Below, piece after piece: positions 51,030 to 61,503 of a stretch of DNA of 64,000 nt. The notes under the pieces are model-generated. The model was not told where the DNA came from. It saw nothing but the letters and a program-made list of their open reading frames with translations, and made no database searches. Source of the stretch: JAEUIG01 sp046349775 (lineage in GTDB: Bacteria; Planctomycetota; Planctomycetia; Planctomycetales; Planctomycetaceae); NCBI GenBank assembly GCA_046349775.1, contig JAXMBS010000024.1:1-64000 (forward strand). Direction: 5' to 3'. The position numbers and the translations under genes are program-made. Each line of letters starts with the position of its first letter. Position 1 is the stretch's first letter.

Positions 51030-51467
51030 ATGTCCTCCCGTCTGCGACGTCTGATCGGCTGCTGCCTGCTCGCCATTTACGGCGGGATGGCGGTGCTCGG
51101 TCACGGCGGACTCCACGCACTGCAGGCGGACGAGCATCTTCATGCGACCGCCGATTCGGTCGCAGCGTCGCACGCTCACGGCCATACCCATCACGGCTGC
51201 TGCCATCATCACCCTCAGCAACAGGCTGCGAATCAGCCGGATTCGCAGCCCGCGCAGCACCACGAACATCGACACAACGGCCCAGCGCACGATCACGACA
51301 ACTGCGTGATCTGCCAGCACTTCGCCGCCGGCGCAGTCCTGGTCGCTTTCGGCGCCCCGCTGAATCTGATCGCCGGCATCGAACGGGTCGCCCAAGTCGC
51401 GACTTCGCTTTCGACGGTCGAGGACAGCTACCTCCTCCCGATCCGCGGCCCGCCGGCCGCCTGCTGA
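51030..51467 (+). CDS. His-rich secreted or membrane-anchored protein
   Basis: 145 residues from ATG 51030. An N-terminal hydrophobic segment (LIGCCLLAIYGGMAVLG) is followed by a stretch of 73 residues containing 19 histidines, in clusters such as HAHGHTHHGCCHHH and HHEHRHNGPAHDHD, ending DNCVICQHF with a CxxCxH arrangement. A second hydrophobic segment (AGAVLVAFGAPLNLIAGI) and the end RGPPAAC follow. The arrangement resembles small DUF2946-like metal-associated proteins, but I cannot confirm the family. Transition-metal binding is a strong inference from composition. It lies 281 bases upstream of a DUF1559 pilin-like gene on the same strand. Confidence 0.6.
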   Translation: MSSRLRRLIGCCLLAIYGGMAVLGHGGLHALQADEHLHATADSVAASHAHGHTHHGCCHHHPQQQAANQPDSQPAQHHEHRHNGPAHDHDNCVICQHFAAGAVLVAFGAPLNLIAGIERVAQVATSLSTVEDSYLLPIRGPPAAC

Positions 51468-51747
51468 GCGGCGAATGACTCGCGCCAGCGGTTCTGTTTG
51501 ACGCCGGATTTGCGTCAACGGTCTGCCGGTTGTGCGGTCATCCAGGCCCCGCTTCTATTCCACGAACCGTGCTTGATCCTGCGCGCAAGATGAGCGGCGC
51601 ACGTCCCATTGCACGTTTTCGTGACGCGATCGCTCATACAGCATCCATACCCGGTCGCAGCCGCCCTTCGACGGGCGCCTGCGCACCGATCTGATCGATT
51701 CGATTCATCCCGAGTTCATGTTCACGTTCATTCCGAGGGAGTCTGCC

Positions 51748-52662
<915 letters not shown>

Positions 52663-52700
52663 GTCGCGCGCGATGTTCGTGATTCGGGAACAATCATCTT

Positions 52701-53284
52701 TTGACCACCTCTGCCCGCGACAATCCGTTTCGCGTGGAGCGGATCCTCCAGGTCCGCTACGAGCCACTTGAGGGCACCTGGCCTCAATTGCTGTCGCGGC
52801 TCGACTACTGGCGCTCGCGCGACGATTTGCGGACCGGAAGGTTCCGGCAAGACGACTTTGCTGGAAGACTCGGCGCAGCGACTACGCCGCCGGGCGACCG
52901 ACCCGGTGGCTGCAGTTGCGCCGGAGACGTGCCACGCCGCCCGCAGCCTGTGCCGCGATTATCGGCCCATGCCGCCGAGAACGAGATCCTGCTCGTGGAC
53001 GGTGCGGAGCAGTTGGGCGTTACGTGGCGCCAATTGCGACGCGTTCCCGCCGGCACGCCGGCCTCGTTATCACGGTGCACACGCCGGGACGTCTGCCAAC
53101 GCTCATCGACTGCCGCACGACCGTCGCCCTGTTGGAGTCGCGCGTCGCGCGGCTGGCGCCGGACGACGTTGACCGGTGGCGCGACCAGCTGCCGGCCCTG
53201 TTCGCACGGTGCGACGGCAACATCCGCGACTGCCTGCGCGAACTCTATGACCGTTCTTGTGAGGATAAACCGAGCACTCGCTGA
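52701..53284 (+). CDS. Predicted P-loop NTPase (frameshifted)
   Basis: Read across three frames this is one protein of about 195 residues: NPFRVERILQVRYEPLEGTW and PQLLSRLDYW (TTG 52701 start), then TICGPEGSGKTTLLED in a second frame, with a Walker A motif at 52831-52863. LLVDGAEQLGVTWRQLRRVP carries a Walker B-like hydrophobic-Asp. A last frame gives VITVHTPGRLPTLIDCRTTV, ALLESRVARLAPDDVDRWRD and LFARCDGNIRDCLRELYDRS before the stop at 53284. Family not recognised; the layout resembles small AAA-like ATPases, with the last segment like an arginine-finger/lid region. It follows the DUF1559 gene by 38 bases. Confidence 0.5.
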
Positions 53285-53309
53285 CACGCGCGGGAGCCAA
53301 ACAGATCCG

Positions 53310-53386
53310 CCACCGAGATCACCGAGGTCACTGAGAGAAAAGGCACATTACCACCAACTTCTCGGATTCCTCTGTGACCTCGGTGG
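53310..53386. repeat. Inverted repeat CCACCGAGATCAC...GTGACCTCGGTGG
   Basis: Left arm CCACCGAGATCACCGAGG (53310-53327) and right arm CCTCTGTGACCTCGGTGG (53369-53386) pair at 16 of 18 positions. Same family as 28763-28822 and 27756-27815. It lies between the P-loop gene and the PSCyt gene. Confidence 0.75.
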
Positions 53387-53416
53387 CAAACCTTTTTCCG
53401 GCTTGCGGTACGGCAT

Positions 53417-56400
53417 ATGATCGTTCATATGCACGAATTCTTCTGCGTTCAATCGGCAGGGCGACGCGGCCGAACCGTGATTCAGCGGTGCGCTGCGAAG
53501 CTTTGCGGATTGTCGTTGTTCCTGATGGCACTCCCGTCACTGGCCGACGACGATCGCGAACGGTTCTTCGAATCCGAAATCCGCCCGATCCTGGCCGAGA
53601 ACTGCATCAAGTGTCACGGGGCGGAGGAGCAGTCGGGCAAGTTGCGGCTTGATTCGGCCGCTGCTTTGCGCGCGGGTGGCGAACGGGGCGCTGTGCTCAA
53701 TGCGGATCAGCCGGGCACGAGTCTGATTCTGCAGGCAGTCCGCCACGAGGGGGAACTGGAAATGCCCCCGGATGGCAAATTGTCGGAACAGCAGATTGCG
53801 GCCCTCACGAAGTGGGTCGAAAGTGGCGCGTTCTGGCCGGAGTCCCGCTCCATCCTCGCGGCTAAGTCGAGGATCAACGCAGCCGACCACTGGGCGTTCC
53901 AGCCCGTGACTGATCCCGCTGTGCCGACGCCGCAGCGTGCCGATTGGGTCCGCACGCCGGTTGATGCGTTCGTCCTGGCGAAATTGGAGGCCAGCGGACT
54001 GGCGCCGTCGCCGGAAGCGGACCGTCGGACACTGATCCGGCGCGTCAAGTATGCGCTCACGGGCCTGCCGCCGAGTGCCGACGAGGTCTCGAAATTCGCT
54101 GCCGATTCGAATCCGCAGGCGTATACGCAACTGGTGGAGCGACTGCTGAACTCACCGCAGTACGGCGAGCAGTGGGCACGGCACTGGCTGGACGTCGCAC
54201 GCTACGCCGACACGAAAGGATATGTCTACGCGCGTGAAGAGCGGTTCTGGGTCCATGCGTGGGCGTACCGCGACTGGGTCGTCCGCGCCTTCAACGAGGA
54301 CCTGCCGTTCGATCGGTTTCTGCTGCTGCAAATTGCGGCCGACCAGGTCTCGGATCGGCGTCCCAACGACCTGGCAGCGATGGGTTATCTCACGATCGGC
54401 CGCCGGTTCCTCGGCGTTGAGCGGGACATCTTCGACGACCGGATCGACGTCGTTGCCCGCGGCACCATGGGGCTGACTGCCGCGTGCGCCCGCTGCCACG
54501 ACCACAAGTACGATCCGATCCCCCAGGCCGATTACTACTCGCTGTACGGCGTGTTCGACAGCTCGCGCGAGGAGTATGTGCGGCTCGACTCGACGAAGAA
54601 GGACGACACCTGGGAAACCGAACTCGCCAATCGGCAGGAAAAGCTCCGCACGACGCTGGCCGCCGCGCGCACCGAATGGGCCGGGCGAGTCCGCGGTCGC
54701 AGCGGCGATTATCTCCGAGCGCAGACGGAACTCAGCAAGTACCCCGAGCAGGGCTTCGACCAGATCCTCGAGAAGGACGACATCCTGCCGGAGTTCGTCC
54801 GCCGCTGGCGGAATTACCTGGAGCAGGCGGCCCAAATGAGCGATCCGGTGTTTGTCCCCTGGCACGCCTATATTGCGCTGCCAGCGGACGAATTCTCGGC
54901 GCAGACGGACGCCGTCACACGAACGTTGCACCAGCAGGCGGACAAGATCAATCCGCTGGTGCTGGCCGCTTTCGCGACGCCGCCGGCAACGTTCTCGGAG
55001 GTGATCGATCGCTACGCCGCACTACTGAAGGAAATTGATGCTAAATGGCAGGCGCAGGTTGCTACCGCCACGGCCACGCAGTCCCCTGCCCCGACGGAAC
55101 TCAATGAGCCCGCAGCGGAGCAGTTGCGCCACGTGCTGTACGGCGCCGACTCCCCCTGCGAAGTCCCGGATGAGCCGGTCGTCCACTCCGAGGGATATTT
55201 CGACACGAAGACCTGCGAAGAACTCTGGAAGCTTCAGGGAGAAGTCGATCGCTGGCTGATCAAGGCGGACCAGCCGCCGACGTATGCGCTCGCGCTCGCC
55301 GATCGTACCCAACCTCACGAGCCGCACATCTTTCTGCGTGGCAATCCGGCGACGCGCGGCCCCCTTGTAACGCGACAATTCTTTGGGTTCCTCGCCGGCA
55401 AACATCGGCAACCGTTTTCCAGCGGCAGCGGTCGGCTGGAACTCGCGCGTGCCATCATCGATCCCGCGAATCCGCTGACGGCGCGGGTGATCGTCAACCG
55501 CATCTGGGCGCAGCATTTCGGAACGGGGCTGGTCCGCACACCCAGCGACTTTGGAACGCGCGCCGAGCAGCCGTCGCATCCGGAACTCCTGGACTGGCTC
55601 GCATCACGGATGATCCAGGGGGGCTGGAAGCTGAAGGACGTGCAGCGGATGATCGTCCTGTCATCGGCGTTCCGGCAATCGTCGACCGGGCCGGAGAACG
55701 CCGAACTGCTGGCAGCCGCACAGCGTCTCGATCCCGATAACCGGCTGCTGTGGCGGATGAACGAGCACCGGCTGACGTTCGAGGAGTTCCGCGATTCGAT
55801 GCTGGCAGCGTCGGGCGACCTCGACTTCACCCCCGGCGGCAAGCCGGCCGAACTGTTCACGCAGCCGTACCCGACGCGCCGCACGCTGTACGGCCTGGTC
55901 GACCGCCAGTTCCTCCCCGGCACCCTGCGGATGTTCGACTTCGCCAATCCTGATCTGCACATTCCGCAGCGGAGCGAAACGACCGTCCCGCAGCAGGCGC
56001 TGTTCGTCATGAACCACCCACTGGTCCTCGATCGCGCCCGGGCGCTGGCGAAATCCGTGCCAGAAGGACTGGAAGGAACCAAGCGAATCGCGGCGATGTA
56101 CGAGCGCGCGTATCAGCGCGAGCCGACCGCACAGCAGTTGGCCGCGGCGCTGGAATTCATTGCCGCGGCGGAGACCGCCGAGCCGGCGCCGGTCGCGGCG
56201 ACGGTCGCCGACTGGCAGTACGGCTACGGGGCAGTGGACGAAGCGACGCAGCGTGTGACCGCGTTCACGTCGCTGCCGCATTTCACCGGGTCGGGCTGGC
56301 AAGGCAGCGCCGCGTATCCCGACACGGCCGGACTCGGCTGGGTTCAGCTCTCGCCAAAGGGGGGACATCCCGGAAATGACCGGCAGCATGCCGCCATCCG

Positions 56401-56806
56401 ACGCTGGACCGCGCCGCGCAGCATGACGATCGCGATCCAATCGGAACTCACGAACGAACCGGAAGCTGGCGACGGCATCCGCGGGTTCATCGTCAGCAGC
56501 GGTGCAGGCGTCGCAGTTACGGCCACCGTGCATCACGGCACAAATCCGCTGAATGTCGAATCGCTGGCAGTCACTGCGGGGCAGACGATTGATTTCCTCG
56601 TCGACATCAAGGACGTGCTGAACAATGATCAGTTCGTGTGGAAGGCAACGATCAAAGAGGTGGTGGCCGCCGGCGCGCCGACTGCAGCGCCGGTCGTATG
56701 GAACTCGGAGCAGGACTTCACGCACGAAATCATTGAGCAGCTTGGCCCATGGGAGCAGCTGGCGCAACTGCTGCTGTGTGCGAATGAGTTTGTGTTTGTC
56801 GATTAG
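53417..56806 (+). CDS. PSCyt1 cytochrome c - DUF1549 - DUF1553 (PSD1) protein
   Basis: Intact 1,129-residue protein. A long n-region leads to a signal peptide (LCGLSLFLMALPSLAD). The haem motif CIKCH is at residues 63-67 (PSCyt1 domain to about 145, ending IAALTKWVESGAFWPE). DUF1549 covers about 155-375 (HWAFQPVTDPAVPTP; VDAFVLAKLEASGLAPSPEA; CARCHDHKYDPIPQADYY contains a further CxxCH). DUF1553 covers about 670-925 (LARAIIDPANPLTARVIVNR; GGWKLKDVQRMIVLSSAFRQ). A beta-rich extension follows to the C-terminus. This domain trio is a planctomycete hallmark, thought to be an exported redox enzyme for polysaccharide use, but unproven. Next comes a DUF1501 gene, its usual partner. In-frame ATG 53429 is an alternative start. 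Confidence 0.93.
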   Translation: MIVHMHEFFCVQSAGRRGRTVIQRCAAKLCGLSLFLMALPSLADDDRERFFESEIRPILAENCIKCHGAEEQSGKLRLDSAAALRAGGERGAVLNADQPGTSLILQAVRHEGELEMPPDGKLSEQQIAALTKWVESGAFWPESRSILAAKSRINAADHWAFQPVTDPAVPTPQRADWVRTPVDAFVLAKLEASGLAPSPEADRRTLIRRVKYALTGLPPSADEVSKFAADSNPQAYTQLVERLLNSPQYGEQWARHWLDVARYADTKGYVYAREERFWVHAWAYRDWVVRAFNEDLPFDRFLLLQIAADQVSDRRPNDLAAMGYLTIGRRFLGVERDIFDDRIDVVARGTMGLTAACARCHDHKYDPIPQADYYSLYGVFDSSREEYVRLDSTKKDDTWETELANRQEKLRTTLAAARTEWAGRVRGRSGDYLRAQTELSKYPEQGFDQILEKDDILPEFVRRWRNYLEQAAQMSDPVFVPWHAYIALPADEFSAQTDAVTRTLHQQADKINPLVLAAFATPPATFSEVIDRYAALLKEIDAKWQAQVATATATQSPAPTELNEPAAEQLRHVLYGADSPCEVPDEPVVHSEGYFDTKTCEELWKLQGEVDRWLIKADQPPTYALALADRTQPHEPHIFLRGNPATRGPLVTRQFFGFLAGKHRQPFSSGSGRLELARAIIDPANPLTARVIVNRIWAQHFGTGLVRTPSDFGTRAEQPSHPELLDWLASRMIQGGWKLKDVQRMIVLSSAFRQSSTGPENAELLAAAQRLDPDNRLLWRMNEHRLTFEEFRDSMLAASGDLDFTPGGKPAELFTQPYPTRRTLYGLVDRQFLPGTLRMFDFANPDLHIPQRSETTVPQQALFVMNHPLVLDRARALAKSVPEGLEGTKRIAAMYERAYQREPTAQQLAAALEFIAAAETAEPAPVAATVADWQYGYGAVDEATQRVTAFTSLPHFTGSGWQGSAAYPDTAGLGWVQLSPKGGHPGNDRQHAAIRRWTAPRSMTIAIQSELTNEPEAGDGIRGFIVSSGAGVAVTATVHHGTNPLNVESLAVTAGQTIDFLVDIKDVLNNDQFVWKATIKEVVAAGAPTAAPVVWNSEQDFTHEIIEQLGPWEQLAQLLLCANEFVFVD

Positions 56807-56940
56807 TGAGTGGGCATAGCGAGTAGGGAATGGTTTAGCCGCGAATCGACAAGGAGCAGTTCGGCGAGCGACACAGCCGGCAGCCCGGCTGGTTTCAGTC
56901 CCCTCCCTGCGACGTCCTAATTGATTGGCGTATCTGAATC

Positions 56941-57498
56941 ATGAAGCCGAATCTGCGCAAACGTCATCTTGTCCGCACGGCCGTGAGAACTCTGGCCGGT
57001 TGTGCGGTGCTCCTCGGCTGGTATGTCGGCTGCTGGCTGGGATACACATGGCTCGCGGCGCGCGGGACAATTAATCCGGCCGCATTCGAGCCCGCCGGCA
57101 GCGTCGTATTCGCCCCGCTCAACAGCTATTCGATGTCCCGCAATCCCGGCGCCGACGGCCTGCAACAGTGGCGCGACAGCATGTATGGTGCAGGAAAGAC
57201 CCGGCCGAAGCGTGTCGCCGTTATGAAGGTTAAACAAGCACCTGATTCAATCCCGATAGCGAAGATCCATGAAGTGAGCAGCCCCCAAATTCGGTCGCCT
57301 TCGGCTCACCGCAATACGCCAACAAGATCGACAAGGTCATGCATCGGTCAATTTTCCCATCCGGCCTCTCCCGTCGTTGGGTCCTGCAGCGCTCCGCGCT
57401 CGGACTTGGCGCGCTCGGCCTCGCAGACCTTTGGGGTGCCACTGGCTCTGCTAGTGCCATCGCGGGCACCACTGCTGGCTCGTCCAGCGGTGCTTTAG
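56941..57498 (+). CDS. Small membrane protein; 3' part doubtful
   Basis: ATG 56941. The first 85 residues look real: a basic N-terminus, one membrane segment (AGCAVLLGWYVGCWLGYTWL) and a short outer part, INPAAFEPAGSVVFAPLNSY to DGLQQWRDSMYGAGK. The remaining 100 residues are Ser/Arg/Pro-rich and, from 57339, overlap the DUF1501 gene in another frame. I suspect the true stop near 57,200-57,240 has been lost to an indel. The architecture is like the protein at 63023-63412 (short basic start, WYVGxWL membrane helix), so the two may be related. Function unknown. Confidence 0.45.
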   Translation: MKPNLRKRHLVRTAVRTLAGCAVLLGWYVGCWLGYTWLAARGTINPAAFEPAGSVVFAPLNSYSMSRNPGADGLQQWRDSMYGAGKTRPKRVAVMKVKQAPDSIPIAKIHEVSSPQIRSPSAHRNTPTRSTRSCIGQFSHPASPVVGSCSAPRSDLARSASQTFGVPLALLVPSRAPLLARPAVL

Positions 57499-58797
57499 CA
57501 GGGTCGGGTGCCACCGGCTCTGCCAGTGCCGGCTCGCTCGCCGTCCGCCAGCCGCACTTTGCCGCCAAAGCCAAACGCGTCATCCACTTCTTTTGCAATG
57601 GCGGGCCGTCGCAGGTCGATACGTTCGACCACAAGCCGATGCTGGCCAAGTACGCCGATCAGCCGGGGCGGGTCAACCTGCTCACTGAACGCAGGACCGG
57701 GGCGGCGTTCCCGTCGCCGTTCGCGTTCCGGCCGCACGGCGAATCCGGGATCGAGGTCAGCGACATCTTCGCGAAGACCGCGGAGCACATCGACGACATC
57801 GCCGTGATCCGCTCGATGTACGCCCAGGTCCCCAACCACGAGCCATCGCTGATGCTGATGAACTGTGGCGACAGCGTGTTGCCGCGGCCCAGCCTGGGGG
57901 CGTGGGTGCTGTATGGTCTGGGCGTCGAGAACCGCAACTTGCCCGGGTTCGTTGCCATGTGTCCCGGCGGGCTGCCGATCAAAGACAGCGAAAACTGGCA
58001 GTCGGCGTTTCTGCCCGGCGCATACCAGGGGACGTACATCGATTCGCAGCATCGCGAATTGAGCAAGCTGATCGAGAACATCGAGCATCCGCAGATCTCG
58101 ACGCGAAATCAGCGGCGGCAGCTCAACTTGCTCGCGCAGCTCAACGCCGAGCATCGCGCAGCACGGATCGACGACCGGCTCGACGCCCGCATCCAGTCGT
58201 TTGAACTGGCGTTCCGGATGCAGCGGGACGCGGCGGAGGCGTTTGATATTTCCAGCGAGCCGCAGCACATCCAGGAGGCTTATGGCGACGGTGTGCACGG
58301 CCGGCAGACGCTGATTGCGCGGCGACTCCTGGAGCGCGGCGTGCGGTTCGTGCAGCTCTGGCATGGCGCCGGCCAGCCCTGGGACAATCACGAGAACATC
58401 AAGGACAACCACGCCAAACTGGCCGGACAACTCGACCAGCCAATCGCCGCCCTGCTGGCCGATCTCAAGCAGCGCGGCATGTTCGAAGACACGCTGGTGC
58501 TGTGGGGGGGCGAGTTCGGCCGCACGCCGACTGTCGAGATGACGGGGGATGGCAAGTCGAAGCTCGGCCGCGATCACAATCACTACGGGTTCAGCGTGGC
58601 TCGCGGGCGGCGGAATCAAGGAGGCACGGTGTACGGGGCGACCGATGAACTGGGGTTCAAAGCGGTCGAGAAACCCATGCAGCGTGCACGATCTGCACGC
58701 CACGATGCTGCACCTGCTCGGATTCGACCACGAGCAGCTCACATTTCGCTACGCGGGGCGGGACTTCCGATTGACGGATGTGAGCGCTGCGTGGTAA
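57339..58797 (+). CDS. DUF1501 domain-containing secreted protein with invaded signal region
   Basis: ATG 57339; Tat-like SRRWVLQRSALGLGALGLAD near residue 12. DUF1501 signatures: KRVIHFFCNGGPSQVDTFDH, FRPHGESGIEVSDIFAKT, AVIRSMYAQVPNHEPSLMLM, LIARRLLERGVRFVQLWHG, WDNHENI, LVLWGGEFGRTPTVE. The C-terminal HDLHATMLHLLGFDHEQLTF ends with VSAAW at 58797, reached by one shift near 58,680. A second small compensated shift lies near 58,600. Residues 33-64 are encoded by three tandem hairpin repeats (57435-57530) and read as Gly/Ala/Ser, a linker absent from the other two DUF1501 proteins here. Downstream partner of the PSD1 protein 530 bases away. Confidence 0.85.
57435..57530. repeat. Three tandem hairpin repeats inside a coding sequence
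   Basis: Unit 1 CACTGGCTCTGCTAGTG, unit 2 CACTGCTGG-CTCGT-CCAGCGGTG (8 of 9 pairs) and unit 3 CACCGGCTCTGCCAGTG. Units 1 and 3 are variants of the intergenic hairpin at 6745-6761. All three lie in frame in the DUF1501 gene and encode ATGSASA, TAGSSSGALA and ATGSASA. Confidence 0.7.
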
Positions 58798-58903
58798 AGG
58801 AGATAGTGGCATAACTCGTTGACCTCGGAGCACAGAATATCAGTCATGGATTCAACCGGGAGAATGCACCCGGCGATTGTGCAGCAGGCGAATGAGCGGC
58901 TGG

Positions 58904-59282
58904 ATGGAGCGTCACGGCTTAATCTTGCCAATCGTGGCCGCGGCGGTAGGTGCGACTTCCGGACTGCTGCTCGGCAATCGCGCTTCTCTGGGGACATGGC
59001 GTTGGAGTCGCCCTGATTCTTGGTGTGCTTCTGGCAGGATTAGGAATGGCACTGGGATACCATCTGACTGAGCTGGTGGTCGGCCTGATCTGGCTGCTCG
59101 TCATCGTAGTTTTTCCAGAACGATGGTGGATCGTAGCGACTTCGTTTGCAGGCTCATCCGCCATGTCGCTGCTGTCGCAGTTCGCTCAAGGTAGGATTGC
59201 CGCGTTTGACGTCATCGGAATGTTTGTATTGTCGTATGGGATCTTCACGGCGTTGCTGGAATCGCTGTATTGGGCATACTGA
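58904..59282 (+). CDS. Small membrane protein, four predicted helices (frameshifted once)
   Basis: ATG 58904 gives MERHGLILPIVAAAVGATSG, LLLGNRASLG; an indel near 58,990 then shifts into HGVGVALILGVLLAGLGMAL. Further helices are VVGLIWLLVIVVFP and FDVIGMFVLSYGIFTALLES before the stop at 59282. About 125 residues. A later in-frame ATG-like start (58950) would remove the first helix. Family not recognised. It lies between the DUF1501 gene and the DUF3592 gene. Confidence 0.5.
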
Positions 59283-59396
59283 AGCTGCGCGCGTTATCTT
59301 CGGGACGAAGCGAGCGTGGCATTCCGGAGTAAGGCAGTTGATCTGCAATACTTTGCCGATTGAAGCAAACCGACGAGCGGCTCCGGAGCGCACGAC

Positions 59397-60661
59397 GTGC
59401 CCGTTTTCAAAAACACTTCCGGCCCCGCGCTGTCCGTCGGGAAGAAGGACTCCGCCGTCGGTCGCGGTTGCCTGATTTTCTTCTTCGGTCTGTTCGCACT
59501 CGCCGAAAGCGCGATGTTCTGGTGGATGGTCGTCCGCCCGCTGTGGGGTGTGGCGACCGCGCAAGCCTGGACCGAGACGCCCTGCACCATCGTCTCCAGC
59601 GAGGTCGAGGTCCACGGCGGCGACGGCGACACCTACTCGATCGAGATCAAGTACGACTACGAGTTCAACGGCCAGCAGTTCCGCGGCGAGCGGTATCACT
59701 TTATGGACGGTGGGGCGTCCAGCGGACGGGCCGGAAAGCAGGCGGTCGTCGATCAGTATCCGGTCGGACTAAAGACCATGTGCTGGGTCGATCCCGGCGA
59801 CCTGCCGCAGTCGGTCATCAACCGCGGCCTGACGCTCGACATGCTCTGGGGCTGTTTTCGCTGCCGTTTCTGGCCGTTGGCTACGGGGGCCTGCTGTTTG
59901 CCACCGGGTTCATCGGAAAGAAGAAGCAGTTGCAACCGGTTGCAGGCGCACGCGCCAGCGCGCTGTCGTCGGCCGATGACGTCCGCGAATTTGCCGAGCC
60001 GGAGGACGACGAGACGATCGACGACGAACTCGCCCGTTCCGACGGGCCTGTCACGCTCAAGCCGGCCATGTCGCCGCTGGCGAAGTTCCTCGGCGTGACA
60101 TTTGTCGCCCTGTTCTGGAATGGGATCACGTCGTTCTTCGTCTACCAGGCCGTCAAGAGTCACATCGACGGCCGGCCCGAATGGTGCCTGACGTTTTTCA
60201 TCACCCCCTTCGTCCTGGTCGGCCTGCTGCTGATCTTCGGCATTTTTCATTCGTTTCTGTCGCTGTTCATTCCGCGACCGGTGCTCACGCTGGACCGGGC
60301 CCGCATTCCGCTCGGCGGCACGACCAAACTCTCGTGGAAATTCTCCGGCAACGCGTACATCATCCGGCAGCTCAAGGTCTCGCTGCTGGGGAAGGAGTCG
60401 GCCACCTACCGCCGCGGCACGGACACCACCACCGACTACAACATCTTCTTCAAAGAGATTCTGTTCGAAACGCACGATCCGCTCGACATCCCCGAGGGGA
60501 GTGTCGAGATCCGCATCCCCGATGGCACGATGCACTCCTTCGACGCCGACAACAACAAGATCGCCTGGACGGTTCACCTCGGCGGCGAGATTCCACTGCG
60601 TCCCGATGTCGACGCCGAGTTCCCGATCACCATCACGCCACATGAGCACACTCAACGTTGA
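59397..60661 (+). CDS. DUF3592 domain-containing membrane protein (one frameshift)
   Basis: Starts MPVFKNTSGPALSVGKKDSA. A first helix, LIFFFGLFALAESAMFWWMV, precedes the DUF3592 region: WTETPCTIVSSEVEVHGGDG, IEIKYDYEFNGQQFRGERYH, MCWVDPGDLPQSVINR. An indel near 59,850 moves to a second frame, FSLPFLAVGYGGLLFATGFI (second helix). A cytoplasmic acidic stretch, two more helices (LGVTFVALFWNGITSFFVYQ; FFITPFVLVGLLLIFGIFHS) and a C-terminal beta-domain (LDRARIPLGGTTKLSWKFSG; VHLGGEIPLRPDVDAEFPIT) follow. The last part resembles an arrestin-like fold. About 420 residues. The stop at 60661 overlaps the next gene's start. Confidence 0.72.
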
Positions 60662-61013
60662 AACAACCGGCGGCCATACCGAATTCCAGCCCGGCGACGA
60701 CATCGAAGTCGAGCTGCAATGGGAGCTGGACGAGCCGGCCCAGGCGATCGAGCTGCGCCTCGTCTGGAACACCGCCGGCAAAGGGACGACCGACGTGCAG
60801 GTGGTGCGTGTGGAGCGGATCGAGGAGCCGTCCGTCAGCGATCGGCGGCGCATGACGCTCCAGGCGCCACGTTCACCGTACAGTTTCTCGGGCAAGCTGG
60901 TGTCGATCGTGTGGGCGCTCGAACTGGTGGCGCTCCCGAAGGAAGAGTCGGCACGGCTGGAGCTCGTGATCGGTCCGGCAGGCAAAGAAGTGCGGATTTG
61001 CGACCCGGAGTGA
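60642..61013 (+). CDS. Small beta-rich protein, possible arrestin-like partner of the DUF3592 protein
   Basis: ATG 60642, 20 bases inside the end of the DUF3592 gene in another frame, so the two are probably translationally coupled. 123 residues: MSTLNVETTGGHTEFQPGDD, IEVELQWELDEPAQAIELRL, PYSFSGKLVSIVWALELVAL, PAGKEVRICDPE. The alternating hydrophobic strands and the 'F-pGd-i-v-l-w-l' opening resemble the C-terminal domain of the preceding protein (IPLGGTTKLSWKF). I do not recognise a named family. No signal peptide, so cytoplasmic. Confidence 0.6.
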   Translation: MSTLNVETTGGHTEFQPGDDIEVELQWELDEPAQAIELRLVWNTAGKGTTDVQVVRVERIEEPSVSDRRRMTLQAPRSPYSFSGKLVSIVWALELVALPKEESARLELVIGPAGKEVRICDPE

Positions 61014-61503
61014 GGGATTCTGGATTTCCGAACTTAAGTCGTCTCTCAGGACATTGGCACAACTTCACGTGATTTGCAGTCACATGCCATCGCTGTCACG
61101 CGGAATCTGCGGGCATGGCCTTTCCTCTGGGTCAGCCGCGCTGTTATCGCACGGACACGGGTTTCACTGTACCACTCGGTGACGGTGCCGTGGACGGGCG
61201 CCGTCAGCCACTCATCGGCTTCGCGGAAACGTGCGGTACCATCGGAACTGACACAGCGAAACCTCAACGAGACTGCGCCACCGTCGCGAGTCACGACCGG
61301 AAAGAGAGTTTTGCAGTACGTCACTAAGGACTTGGTTGAAGGTTGTGATCTGTCGCTGCGCATTTCGGGTTGTTTTGCAATCAGCGGCGGCGTTGAGCGG
61401 CTTGGGGGCTTGATTCCGTTCGTTGTCCGTTTCTATGAATGGCGGCGCTGCGACACGCAGTGGCTCGGCGGGAGCCTCGGCCTCCCGGATGTGGAGTTGT
61501 CTG
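61014..61503. other. Intergenic region without a convincing gene
   Basis: Open frames exist on both strands (61046-61363 minus; 61074-61541 plus) but neither has a recognisable domain, hydrophobic core or ribosome binding site, and they are mutually exclusive. No strong repeat or hairpin stands out, apart from a GGGAGCCTCGGCCTCCCG stem-loop near 61,469-61,486. Confidence 0.4.
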
